In this document: positions 50,726 through 61,611 of the stretch, in pieces
Position numbering within the stretch: position 1 is the stretch's first letter
Layout of the letters: every line of letters begins with the position of its first letter
Assembly: GCF_950023065.1 (NCBI RefSeq)
Contig: NC_088679.1
Span: forward strand, 72,292,001-72,356,000
Direction: 5' to 3'
DNA from: Planococcus citri
Lineage: Eukaryota > Arthropoda > Insecta > Hemiptera > Pseudococcidae
DNA: 64,000 bases
Position numbers and translations under genes: made by a program
The notes under the pieces: model-generated
Database searches by the model: none
What the model saw: only the letters and a program-made list of their open reading frames with translations
Told to the model about the DNA's origin: nothing

Positions 50726-52292
50726 AGTATGACACAGAAGTAGTGCCAGGTGGCTTTTATTTCTAAGTGGAAAGAGCTAGAGAGATGAATGAAGCGGCGT
50801 TGAGTAGGAAAAAATAAGGGCTTTCAAAAGCAACCTTGAAAATTTCAGGCCCATGCACAGGGTGTCCACAAATTGAAAAACTAGTTTGTTCAAAAGATTG
50901 AAACTGGTTTTTATTGGCGCAATGTATTCTACACACTAAGGCGACAAAAACGAGACATAAATTTTTTGAAACCGGTTCGTTAATTTGCAACAGGTTAACA
51001 AAAAATACCCAAAAATTGTACTTAGATAGAGAAAAAAGTTTGAAACAAAAGTTGTAGAGCGTGAAAAATTACACAATTCTGTCTAATCACATTTTGAAAC
51101 CGGTTCATTGGTTCGCATTTAGCAACCAGTTTTTGACAATCGCCTAAAAATTGAAGATAGAGAAAAATGCTTGAAACAAAAATTGTAGAGCGTGAAAAAT
51201 TACACAATTCTGTCTAAGCACATTTTGAAACCGGTTCATTAAATCGCAGCAAGCCATCAAAAGTTACTTGGTTGTAAGTTGATTAACCATTTTCAAAATC
51301 CGGTCAGAAAAAATGGTTCAATTTTTCACGCTCTACAACTTTTGTTTCAAGCATTTTTCTCTAGCTTCAATTGTTAGGTGATTGTCAAAAACCGGTTGCT
51401 AAATGCGAACCAATGAACTGGTTTCAAAATGTGTTTAGACAGAATTGTGTGATTTTTCACGCTCTACAACTTTTGTTTCAAGCTTTTTTCTCGATCTCCA
51501 ACTTTTAGGTAATTTTTGATAACTGGTTGCAAATTAATAAACCGGTTTCAAAATGTGCTTTGACAGAATTGTGTAATTTTTCACGCTCTACAACTTTTGT
51601 TCCAAGCTTTTTTCTCCATCTCCAACTTTTAGGTAATTTTGATAACTGGTTGCAAATTAATAAACCGGTTTCAAAATGTGCTTTGACAGAATTGTGTAAT
51701 TTTTCACGCTCTACAACTTTTGTTTCAAGCATTTTTCTCTATCTTCAATTTTCAAGTGATTGTCAAAAACTGGTTGTCAAATGCGAACCAATGAACCGGT
51801 TTCAAAATGTGCTTAGACATAATTGTGTAATTTTTCACGCTCTACAACTTTTGTTTCAAGATTTGTTCTCGATCTCCAATTTTTAGGTAATTTTGTTAAC
51901 TGATTGCAAATTAATGAACCGGTTTCAAAATGTGATTAGACAGAATTGTGTAATTTTTCAAGCTCTACAACTTTTGTTTCAAACTTTTTTCTCTATCTAC
52001 AATTTTTGGGTATTTTTTGTTAACTAGTTGCAAATTAACAAACCAGTTTCAAAAAATTCATATCACGTTTTTGTCGCCTTGATGTGTAGAATACATTGCG
52101 CCAATAAAAACCAGTTTCAATTTTTTGACCAAACCGGTTTTTCAATTTGTGGACACACTGTGCATGGGCCTGACATTTTCAAGGTTGCTTTTGAAAGCCC
52201 TTATTTTTTCCTACTCAACGCCGCTTCATTCATCGCTCTAGCTCTTTCCACTTAGAAATAAAAGCCACCGGGCACTACTTCTGTGGCATACT
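50726..52292. mobile_element. Foldback element, 1.57 kb, with internal 123/131-bp tandem units
   Basis: The ends AGTATGACACAGAAGTAGTG and near complement lead into arms that align for about 300 bases. The core is a tandem array of a unit containing TTTTCACGCTCTACAACTTTT and CCGGTTTCAAAATGTG. On the right side successive copies are spaced 131, 124, 123, 131 and 123 bases. On the left side the same unit occurs in inverted orientation near 51044 and 51170. The palindrome apex is near 51250-51300. No target duplication is obvious. ORFs in the arms are mirror images and not genes. Confidence 0.85.
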
Positions 52293-52329
52293 GTATATGT
52301 AAGTAGGTACCTATACCTACGCAGGTACA

Positions 52330-53660
52330 TAAATGCTTTTTCTTGTAGCGAAAACATGTATTTTTTGTCAAAATTAAAAAAATTGATAAATCTTGCGTAT
52401 TTTTTTATAAGAACTGTAAGAAAGGCCCAGATTTGGACAAAATTGTCAGAAAATCCTGTTGTTTTTTTTTTTTTAAATTCAAAATTGCTAAAATGTCTTC
52501 TTTTTTAACAAAACTGCTCAGTCCAAATTTTCGAAAAAATCTTGTGTTTTTTGTTACAAAATAATTTGATTTCTTTGCCAAAATTGCAAGAAAATAGGAA
52601 ATTAATTTTTTTTTAAAATGAAAATTGACCAACTCTTTGCCAAAAAATCTTACGTACTATTTTTTGACCAAAATTTTACTGAAAAGTCTTTGTTGGAGTT
52701 TGAAAAATTGTTCTTTTTCGTCAAAATGACCAAAATTCTTGTTTTTTTCAAAAAAATGTCAGAAAAGAACCTTTTTGATTTGAATTTTTAGATACTTATA
52801 GTTGATATTGCTTTTTTTTGTCACAAAAATAAGTATCTGTTTTTTGTCAAAAATTAAAAAAAAACTCAATCTTGCATATTTTTTTGTAAAAACTGCAAAA
52901 AAGTCCAGATTTGGACAAAATTTTCAAAAAATCTTGTTTAAAAAAAGATCAAAATTACTAAAAAAAAAAATCTTGTTTTTTAAACTGCTGAGTGAAAATT
53001 TTCAAAAAAATCTTGTATTTTTTGTTGCAAATTAATTTGGTTTCTTCAACAAAATTGCAATAAAAATAAAAATTGGTTTCCTTTTTTTTCTAATGAAAAT
53101 GATTCTTTTCCAAAAAATCCTAGTAAGTACGTAACTATTTTTAACCAAAATTTCCCAGAAAAATCTTTGTCAGAATTTGAAAAATTGTTCTTTTTCATCA
53201 AAATGAAGATGACCAAAAACTCTTTGTTTTTTTTCAACAAATTTCAGAAAAGAACCTTTTTGATTTGAATTTTTAGATACTTTTAGCCACTTAGCCAGGT
53301 AGTTGATATTGCTTTTCCTTGTCACAAAAGTGTCTGTACTCTGTCAAAATTAAAAAAAAAAAAAAAACAAACTAAATCTTGCATATTTTTTTGTAAAAAC
53401 TGAAAAAAAGTCCAGATTTGGACAAAATTGTCAAAAAATCATGTTAAAAAAAGATCAAAATTGCTAAAAAAAAAGTCTTGTTTTTTATTAACAAAACCGC
53501 TGAGTCAAAATTTTCAAAAAAATCTTGTGTTTTTTGTTGCAAAGTAGTTTGATTTTTTTGTCAAAAACTCAAAATTGCAAGAAAATAAGTTTTTTAAAAT
53601 GAAAATTAACCATTTTTTCCAAAATTGAAAGAAATTCCACTTTTTGTAAAAATTGTTAAA
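52330..53660. repeat. Three tandem copies of a ~0.5-kb AT-rich repeat
   Basis: The phrase CAGATTTGGACAAAATT occurs near 52430, 52908 and 53412. GATATTGCTTTT...TTGTCAC occurs near 52804 and 53303. The order of phrases is the same in each copy, with spacing of about 480-505 bases. Sequence is dominated by AAAATT and long A/T runs with no coding. Confidence 0.75.
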
Positions 53661-53949
53661 AAAAAAGGATCTTTTATGAAGTGAATTCGAGGGATTTTCT
53701 CAAAATTAAATTTTTGTGGAAATTCCTAATTCCAAAAATTTTCTGGAGACTCCAAAACTTTTCAAAACGGTTATAAACTACTCATTTTTTCAATCATTTT
53801 GGGAAGTTGAAAATAGACTTTATATCAGAGATCAATATTTTGTATTGATAATCGTTTTAATTTTTCGACGTGTTTCAAATTTTAATATCAGGTATGTACT
53901 TATATGTTCATTTATTCATTTCCATATACTTATTTTATAAATAGCTGCA

Positions 53950-55344
53950 GGGTCATTCCACGTCAATTGGACCAAGAAGTGGTAGGTGGGTTCGGCGATT
54001 TTTTTGAAATTTTTCCTGTGGAAAAACCTTTTGAAGGGATGACCAATGGCGCAAATCGCAGCCCTCTAGCCCATTTTTAACGCCAGCCAGGGGGTGTCAA
54101 AGTTTTCAGTGAACCTAAAATATCATCCATTTCAGCAGTGGATTGCTCGATAACCGCGATACCTACCGAAATGGAACTTTTTCCTATAGTTAAAGGTTTT
54201 GAAAAGCTTTTTGGTGATATCATAAAAATCAGTGTTGCCACTTTTTTTCGTACAAAAAATTAGCTCAAAAAGTTTCAAAACGTAGGTTTCATATCGTTCC
54301 GACTCTCAAAAATTCTGAAAAAAATATATTGTGGACAACTGTTCATACTGAACAACATATTAAAAAATTGGGATGGTAACTTGTAACAAAGTCGATTTAA
54401 AAAAATTTAAACTTTGCGAAAAAATGCGGTTTTTTGATTTAAAACATTGAAAAAAGTTTTGATCAGTAAAGTTGACCTATTTGACCCATATTTCTACGTA
54501 TCTGTTGAAAAAGTTGAAAAAACCTCTTCACTCGGTGAAATGAACTCATCACAAAAAAATCAAAAAGTTAAAAAAATTCAAAAAAAAGCAAATTTCATTT
54601 TTTTTGCTATGAGTGAGATTTTTATCAACTTTTTCATGAAATACGTCAGAAAGTGGTCAAAATAAGACAACTGAATAAATTTAAACTTTTTTTGATGTTT
54701 GAAATTGAAAATTGAATTTTTTCGAATTTTGTTTTTTTTGCAATGACTTTATTTTATTGAGTGAAAGGGGTTTTTTCAAACTTTTTCAACAGATACGTAA
54801 AAATAGGGGTCAAATAGGTCAACTTTACCGATCAAAACTTTTTTCAATGTTTTAAATCAAAAAACCGCATTTTTTCGCAAAGTTTAAATTTTTTTAAATC
54901 GACTTTGTTACAAGTTACCATCCCAATTTTTTAATATGTTGTTCAGTATGAACAGTTGTCCACAATATATTTTTTTCAGAATTTTTGAGAGTCGGAACGA
55001 TATGAAACCTACGTTTTGAAACTTTTTGAGCTAATTTTTTGTACGAAAAAAAGTGGCAACACTGATTTTTATGATATCACCAAAAAGCCTTTCAAAACCT
55101 CTAACTATGGGAAAAAGTTCCATTTTGGTAGGTATCGCGGTTATCGAGTATTCCAATGCTGAAATGGATGATATTTTAGGTTCACTGAAAACTTTGACAC
55201 CCCCTGGCTGGCGTTAAAAATGGGCTAGAGGGCTGCGATTTGCGCCATTGGTCATCCCTTCGGAAGGTCTTTCCATAGGAAAAATTTCAAAAAAATCGCC
55301 GAACCCACCTACCACTTTTTGGTCCAATTGACGTGGAATGACCC
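53950..55344. mobile_element. Foldback element of the GGGTCATTCC-terminus family, arm type 2
   Basis: A 1.40-kb inverted repeat beginning GGGTCATTCCACGTCAATTG and ending with its exact complement. It is flanked by TGCA on both sides (53946-53949, 55345-55348), a 4-bp target duplication. Both arms (about 53950-54590 and 54700-55344) are nearly identical. The arms share nothing obvious with those of 11131-12590 or 27888-29470, only the ~20-bp terminus. The loop is near 54600-54700. It ends about 210 bases upstream of the zinc-finger gene's start codon. Confidence 0.9.
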
Positions 55345-55552
55345 TGCAGGCTCGTGCAGGCTGCAACTTGTGAATATCAATTAAGCCAAAGAGAAATTTT
55401 ATTTCTATGCAACGGTAACAGTGATTGCTTGAACGTTGATGGCTTGATGAGATTGACACGCGGTTGACGCGGTTGGCATAAAACAATAACATTTCAGATT
55501 TTTTTTTAAAAATTGAAGTGAAGTCGATTGTACATTTTAGTTTATTATAAAA

Positions 55553-56393
55553 ATGGTTTCAACGCGATCAGGATCCGGTATTGTAAAGCATAGGTGAGTG
55601 TGAATTTTAGTTCTGAATACGTATCGAGTATGATGATGTATCAGAGTTTTATCAATAGCTTATTAACCATGTTTTTCAGCAAGAAGGAACGTTTGTGTAT
55701 GTTATGGAAAAACAAGTCCTCGGTTGTCAATTCTAGGAAAAATGCTACAGTACGTTTGGACAAACGAAAGTAAGCATGATTCATCGAGTTAAAAAACTAC
55801 TCCTAATAATATTTTATTTATTGAAATTCAATACCTAATAATTCATAAGAATAATGTTGATATAAATAGCAAAACTTCTCAAGTTTTTTTTTTTTTTTTT
55901 TTTTTTTGCGTTATTATAGTTATAAATGTGATTATTGCCGAGATTCGCCCAGGTATAGCAGTATTGCAACGTTAAAAAAGCATATGGAGGAGCATGCTGC
56001 TGCTCTCGTAGATGCGCGATATGTTACGAGGTTTTTAATCTAAACGTGTCGTATACGACTATGTATCGGCATTTCAAACGAAAACATGACAATGAGAAGT
56101 GCTTGTGGGGTAATATACTCAAAATTCAGTGAGTATTATACATAAGTACAGTATGTACGTTAGGAATACGTTTGTTTAAAAAATTTTGAAACTAATTCTT
56201 CATTATATTTTACAGAAACGAAGGTTTTATGTGCTTCAATTGTTTTGATAGTTTTCCTTCGGCGATTTCGTTATATAATCATCGACGTCGATGCTATGAA
56301 GAAAATGGCAATGGTAATTATGAATGTGTATGCGGCGAAAAATTCAAAACTAAATTAACATTAAGATTACATATTAGTACTTGTGAAGGGTAG
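55553..56393 (+). pseudogene. C2H2/C2HC zinc-finger gene with an apparent frameshift, four exons
   Basis: The exons are 55553-55593, 55680-55769, 55920-56128 and 56216-56393, with GT...AG boundaries and phase 2 introns. The start reads MVSTRSGSGIVKH. Finger 1 is YKCDYCRD...LKKHMEEH in exon 3. Finger 2, CAICYEVFN...MYRHFKRKH, is also in exon 3 but in another frame. The 17 bases between the last His of finger 1 and the first Cys of finger 2 are one short of a whole number of codons (or two over). Exon 4 encodes two C2HC-type fingers (FMCFNCFDSF...NHRRRC and YECVCGEKF...LHISTC), ends in TAG and fits the frame of finger 2. If uncorrected, translation stops at TAA soon after finger 1. The gene is therefore either a recent pseudogene or intact with a one-base assembly error. 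The likely role is nucleic-acid binding, by family. Confidence 0.72.
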
Positions 56394-59300
56394 ATTCTTC
56401 CTATATTTCATAATTATTATCTACGTTTATTAATATACGAGCCATAATTGTTCCACTTGTTTGCAGATTTATAGATCAATTTTGTAAAATTTTGATTTTT
56501 CACATTTTTTTTTGTTCGGAGATTTTGAAAATTTGCGACCAAAAAAAAAAACGAAAAATACACTTTTGCACTTAAAATTGTAGCTTATGATGTATTTTTT
56601 TTCTATTTTTTTTTCATGATTGCCAAGTTTAAAAACTTTTCTGCCAATTCAACTTTTACTTTTTCCTAAAAGAACCGCGCGACAAGATTACTACTTTTCT
56701 TTGGCCTTTCTCCGCCAAAGGTTCCGAATTTCAATTCAAGATTGATGTTTCCTTCGAAAACTAGTCACCAGAGGCGTAGGCTATAGTCGAGCAGTTTCCT
56801 GGTATTAAAAAAAATAAAAATACCACCAATAACTCTCTCGACAGGATATGAACGCACAAAGATACTTTGTATTGGTATAACGATAGCTGCGATAACACGT
56901 TCGATGACCACTGTCCAGTTTTTGACGACGATGAACGATGAGGAAACTGTAGCAAAACGTACAGACGAAGAGAAAAAAAACCGTAGGTAAATCGTCGAGT
57001 TATAACAAACTCCAGCCGAGAGACTTGTTTAAAATTAACAATCGAACGTTGACGTCGTCGTCTTCGGATTCCGGGTAGTAAAACGCATAAATTTCGTAAT
57101 AAGACATCAATACTGGCGCAGCAGAATTAAAAAGAAACCAATAAAAAGAATTTTTCAATGTCCATCCGCGTCCGTTGCGGTGTAAAAGATATATATTTTA
57201 TTGTGCACGCTTCTTTAAGGCCTAAAGTACGGTTATTTTAGGGTAGTTTTTGAACGAGTAACAAAAGAAATCGAATAAAATCGAGCAAAAAAAAACGGAG
57301 AGTTAGTTTTAACTCTCGGTGACCATAGGAAAGGTACATTTGTAAGGTTTTACACTCCTTTTTTTTATGCGCAGGCCGCACAAACCGAAAGTAGCCGTGG
57401 TGTTTTTAGGGTTCGCAAGCAGGATAGGAAAGCATCATGTACGGATTCTGTATAAGCTGCAGTGCGATCAAAGGTACATTGGCGATTCCTGCTGCGATGA
57501 TGGATTCGGCACAGGTCATCGACGAAGCAAGAAGTTCGGGGTAGTTTTGGTCAACAAACGGATTCTTTAACTGGCACCTGGAGGAAGGGTGCGTGCGTAG
57601 AGTTAGAGGTACAGTACCTATAGGCAACGTGGACAGCAGCTGTTTGAAAAACGCTGGCTCGCTCTCGTCGGAGATGCTGTATTTTTGATCTGTAGAATAG
57701 CGCTATTGCTATTGCTAATATCTAAATATTTTAACGTCGATTTGTAATCCCTTTCGATAATACATATTTATCATCTCTCTTTCTACTATTTTTTTTTCCA
57801 TCTATTCTTCGACCATTATAGTATTTTTTTTATTCTAGCCAAAATATCACGCGTATTTGCCGCATTAGAGTACCTTTGATCAAAAGCACAAGTATAACGT
57901 ATGGACAGAAATAATGATTTATGATCCGTGGTCACTTTTTTTTTTCTTTACTTTCTAGAGCGTAACTATACATCACTATAGTCTATAGATACTCTTTGTG
58001 AGTTATTCGTACGATATGATAGGTTTTTTCCTCTGGTCCTCGTGTAGGTATATAGGTACTTACTTTTTATACGAGAAGATGGTCTTTGTTCTGTTTTCTT
58101 CGTGGTTGAAAATGGTCTGAATGAAAGTGAAACGTCGTTCGTGGATGATTTTTATAGCACGTGCCATACCTAGTCTTACCTTCAGGCTAGGCAGTAATTA
58201 TTATCATTACATATAAGTATATGTACTTAGCCAGGATTTTATACAAATCAAATAGGTACTTGATGAAAATTGAAAAACGAGAAAATCATTCGCGATTTTT
58301 GAGTGATTTTTCCACTTGCTAAATAGTAAAGTAAAAAGTAAAGTTGGTGCAGTGGTGGGGGTAGGGGTGCAGAAACGGAAATTATCTTAAGATAATAAAA
58401 AAAGCATGATTACTTACATTTTTTTTTTTTAAATTTAGGTAATCAGTAATCATGGTTGAAACTCAGATGCAAAGTAGCCAAGATGAAGACAGTAATTTGG
58501 CCCCATTTCTAGAAACAAAACAATATATTTTATAGAGGTTTTTAGTGGGGGGAGGGGGAACGGGGTTTGACTATAAAACTTTGCTGACTGATATAGGGAA
58601 AAAATACCAATTTTTCTGATTGATATAATGAATTCATAATGACTTGTAAAAATTTTCATTTCAGCTATTTCGGATTTTTCGAGGCCTAAATGTGATTTTT
58701 TTTACTTTGAAACAAGAAACAAAATTGATGGCTGGAGAAAAACAAGGGCGAAAGTTTTCAAAGCCTAAAAATGATGTTTTTTTTTAGAAAATTATTTTGA
58801 AAAGGAGGACAAGCTCGAGCGAAGCAAGATGAAAACTTGAAAATGTGTATTTTGAGAGAACTAAAAAGGATGCTTTTTGTGCAAGGGGTTTATTTTGTGC
58901 CATTTAAAATTTTAGAACTTGAAATCAGATGTGCTTTTATGAGATTGGAAGATGTCAAAACATTAAGTGAGATAGATTAATTTTTCTTTCGTCCTTTTTT
59001 TGGAGCCTGAAGTACGTTTTTTTAAAATTATATTTCATCCAAAAGAAAAATGATACTTATGAGGAAGAGTTGAGATTTTTTCAACTTATCGAGTTCATTT
59101 ACCATTCGAGTCTGTTTTCGAGGTTTGTATACCTATACTATTTCGAGAAATATAATTGCCCAGATTTGAAGTCATTTCAATCTTGAAGCCATGCGTATGC
59201 CAACTGCCAATAATTGATAAAATTTTAATAAGTAAAATGTGGCGAAAAAATTCTAAAATTTTCAAAAATTCATCAAAAATCCGAAAGTGAACTTGACGAT

Positions 59301-59486
59301 CTGTAAAATTTTGGTCTACTTCCAGGACTTCGAAGTCATAATAATTCTTTTGATCAAGCTTTATATCGCTCAAATCGAAAGTTTTTAGGTAAGTACTTCA
59401 AAAAGAAGATTTTGATAAGTTCTTGATCGCAAATTACTCCTTCCCGCCGGTTTGAAATGTTCAAAAATTGATGAAATTTTAGCTTA
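56394..59486. other. No gene seen; 3 kb of noncoding sequence
   Basis: Several short ORFs have no splice partner. The interval 56700-58250 looks single-copy with more CpG. At about 58680-58900 lies a minus-orientation copy of the CTCGAGCGAAGC word repeat. From 59100 to 59480 AT-rich repeat-like sequence leads into the next foldback. Confidence 0.4.
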
Positions 59487-60752
59487 CAAGGGAACCTCTT
59501 GAGGTGTCACACTCCGATTTGAACGGGACTACGATTTTTGGAAAGAGCATAGTCTAAAACCCCCAAAACCAAATTTTCAGCTGCCCAAGTTCATTTTTCG
59601 ATTTTTGGCAAATTTTTAAAAATTAAAAATTGACTGTTTTTGGCGATTTATGCTCTTTTTTTAAAAATTACGTAGGTACTTGATCAATTAAAATGGTCAA
59701 AATAAGTCCCAAAACTAATATTAATTACCCAAATCCAAATTTCACCATTTCCAGCCATTCTGGAGCCTCCAGCGCGATTTTTGAATTTGCTCTAGAAGGC
59801 GTGAATATGAAGTTGGGCAGCTAAAATTCAAGTTGTATATTACACTCGACCTGTTTAACGAGTTTATCCACATTTGAGCCGATTTTGAGAGTGACACCTC
59901 AAAAGTGGTTTTTTGAGGTGTCACTCTCGCTCCAATACGGCTAGAAATGGTAGAATTTGCGCTCCGGGGGTTAGTTCTTGAAGAAATACAGCGATTCACG
60001 CAAATTTCAATAATGTCCTCACAAACGGTTATCTTTTGATTTTTGGATTTTTTAATTTTGAAAAAAGCTGGTCAAAAAACCACTCTTGAGGTGTCACTCC
60101 CAAAATTGGCTCAAATGTAGATAAACTTGTAAAACAGGTCGAGTATAATACACAACTCGATTTTTAGCTGCCCAACTGCGTATTCACGCCTTCTGGAGCA
60201 AATTCAAAATTCTGGAGAAATTGAAAAATCGCGCTGGAGGCTCCAGAATGGCTGGAAATTGTGAAATTTGGATTTGGGAGGTTAGTTTTGGACAGAATAC
60301 AGCGATTCGAGTGAATTTCAAAAATTTCCACACAAACGGGAAACTTTTGATTTTTTTTGATTTTTTTAATTTTGAAAAAAGCTGGTCAAAAAGCCACTTT
60401 TGAGGTGTCACTCTCAAAATCGGCTCAAATTTCAAAATTCTGGAGAAATTGAAAAATCGCGCTGGAGGCTCCAGAATGGCTGGAAATTGTGAAATTTGGA
60501 TTTGGGTAATTAATAGGTATTAGTTTTGGGATTTATTTTGGCCATTTTTATTGATCAAGTAGGTACGTCCTTTTTTAAAAAAAAAGCATAAATCGCCAAA
60601 AAAAGTCAATTTTGAATTTTTAAAAATTTGCCAAAAATCGAAAAATGAACTTGGGCAGCTGAAAACTTGGTTTTGGGGGTTTTAGACTATGCTATTTCCA
60701 AAAATCGCGGTCCCGTTCAAATCGGAGTGTGGCATCTCAAGAGGTTCCCTTG
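59487..60752. mobile_element. Foldback element with CAAGGGAACC ends, 1.27 kb
   Basis: The ends CAAGGGAACCTCTTGAGGTG and near complement are flanked by TTA on both sides (59484-59486, 60753-60755), a likely 3-bp target duplication. The arms align over the first ~300 bases. The inner right half contains a partial tandem duplication of a block with GAGGTGTCACTC and GCGCTGGAGGCTCCAGAATG, near 60085-60250 and 60400-60490. No coding capacity. A fragment of the same arm lies near 6455-6520. Confidence 0.85.
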
Positions 60753-60766
60753 TTAGTTTTTCTCAA

Positions 60767-61611
60767 GGGTCGGGTCATCTCACGTCAATTCGACCAAGAA
60801 GTGGTAAGGGGTGGGGGCGGTATTTTTTTGAAATTTCTCCCAAAAAAAATCTGAAAAAATAAACGAATTTTAATTTTTCTGCTATGAGTGCAATTTTTAT
60901 CCAGCTTTTTCATGAAATACGTCAGAAAGAGGTCAAGAAGAGACTGAATAATTTTAAACTTTTTTTAATGTTTAGAATTGAAAATTCGAATTTTGATTTT
61001 TTTGTGAGGAGTTCATTTCGTCGAGTGAAAGGGTTTTTGCAACTTTTTCAACGGAGACGTAATAATAGGGGTCAAATGGGTTACTTCACCAATCAAAACT
61101 TTTTTTCGTGTTTTGAATCAAAAAATCACATTATTTCGCCAACTTTCCATTTTTTTAAATCGACTTTATGAAATAACACCATACCAATTTTTTAATATGC
61201 TGTTCAGCATGAAAAAGTTCTCCATAATATATTTTTTTCAAAATTTTTGAGAGTTGGAACGATATGAAAACTACATTTTGAAACTTTTCGAGCTAATTTT
61301 TGTACAAAAAAAAGTGGCAACACTGAATTTTTATAATATCACCAAAAAGCCTTTTAAAACCCCTAACTATTGGATAAAGTTCCATTTCGGTAGGTATCGC
61401 GGATATCGAGTAATCCACTGCTGAAATGGATGATATTTTAGGTTCACTGAAAACTTTGACACCCCCTGGCTGCCTTCAAAAATGGGCTAGAGGGCTGCAA
61501 TTTGCGCCATTGATCATCCCTTCGGAAAGTCTTTCCTCGGGAAAAATTTCAAAAAAATCGGTGACCCCCCCCCCTTCCCCACTTTTTGGGCAAATTGACG
61601 TGGAATGACCC
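60767..61611. mobile_element. Internally deleted foldback of the GGGTCATTCC-terminus family, arm type 2
   Basis: The right half (about 60860-61611) matches the loop and right arm of the element at 53950-55344. The left arm is cut down to about 80 bases, so only the termini remain inverted. TCAA flanks both sides (60763-60766, 61612-61615), a 4-bp target duplication. The left end reads GGGTCGGGTCATCTCACGTC, with an extra GGGTC. The element begins only 14 bases after the end of the foldback at 59487-60752. Confidence 0.85.

Noticed and set aside
51000..52020. Regularly spaced repeats resembling a CRISPR array
   Set aside because: Units of 123/131 bases are repeated throughout with no unique spacers, in a eukaryotic context.
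50763..52255. Two 75-codon ORFs of similar sequence on opposite strands
   Set aside because: Arms of the foldback at 50726-52292.
57367..57627. Overlapping ORFs of 67 and 73 codons on opposite strands in a CpG-bearing stretch
   Set aside because: No recognisable domain, no splice partners, and neither frame is better than the other.
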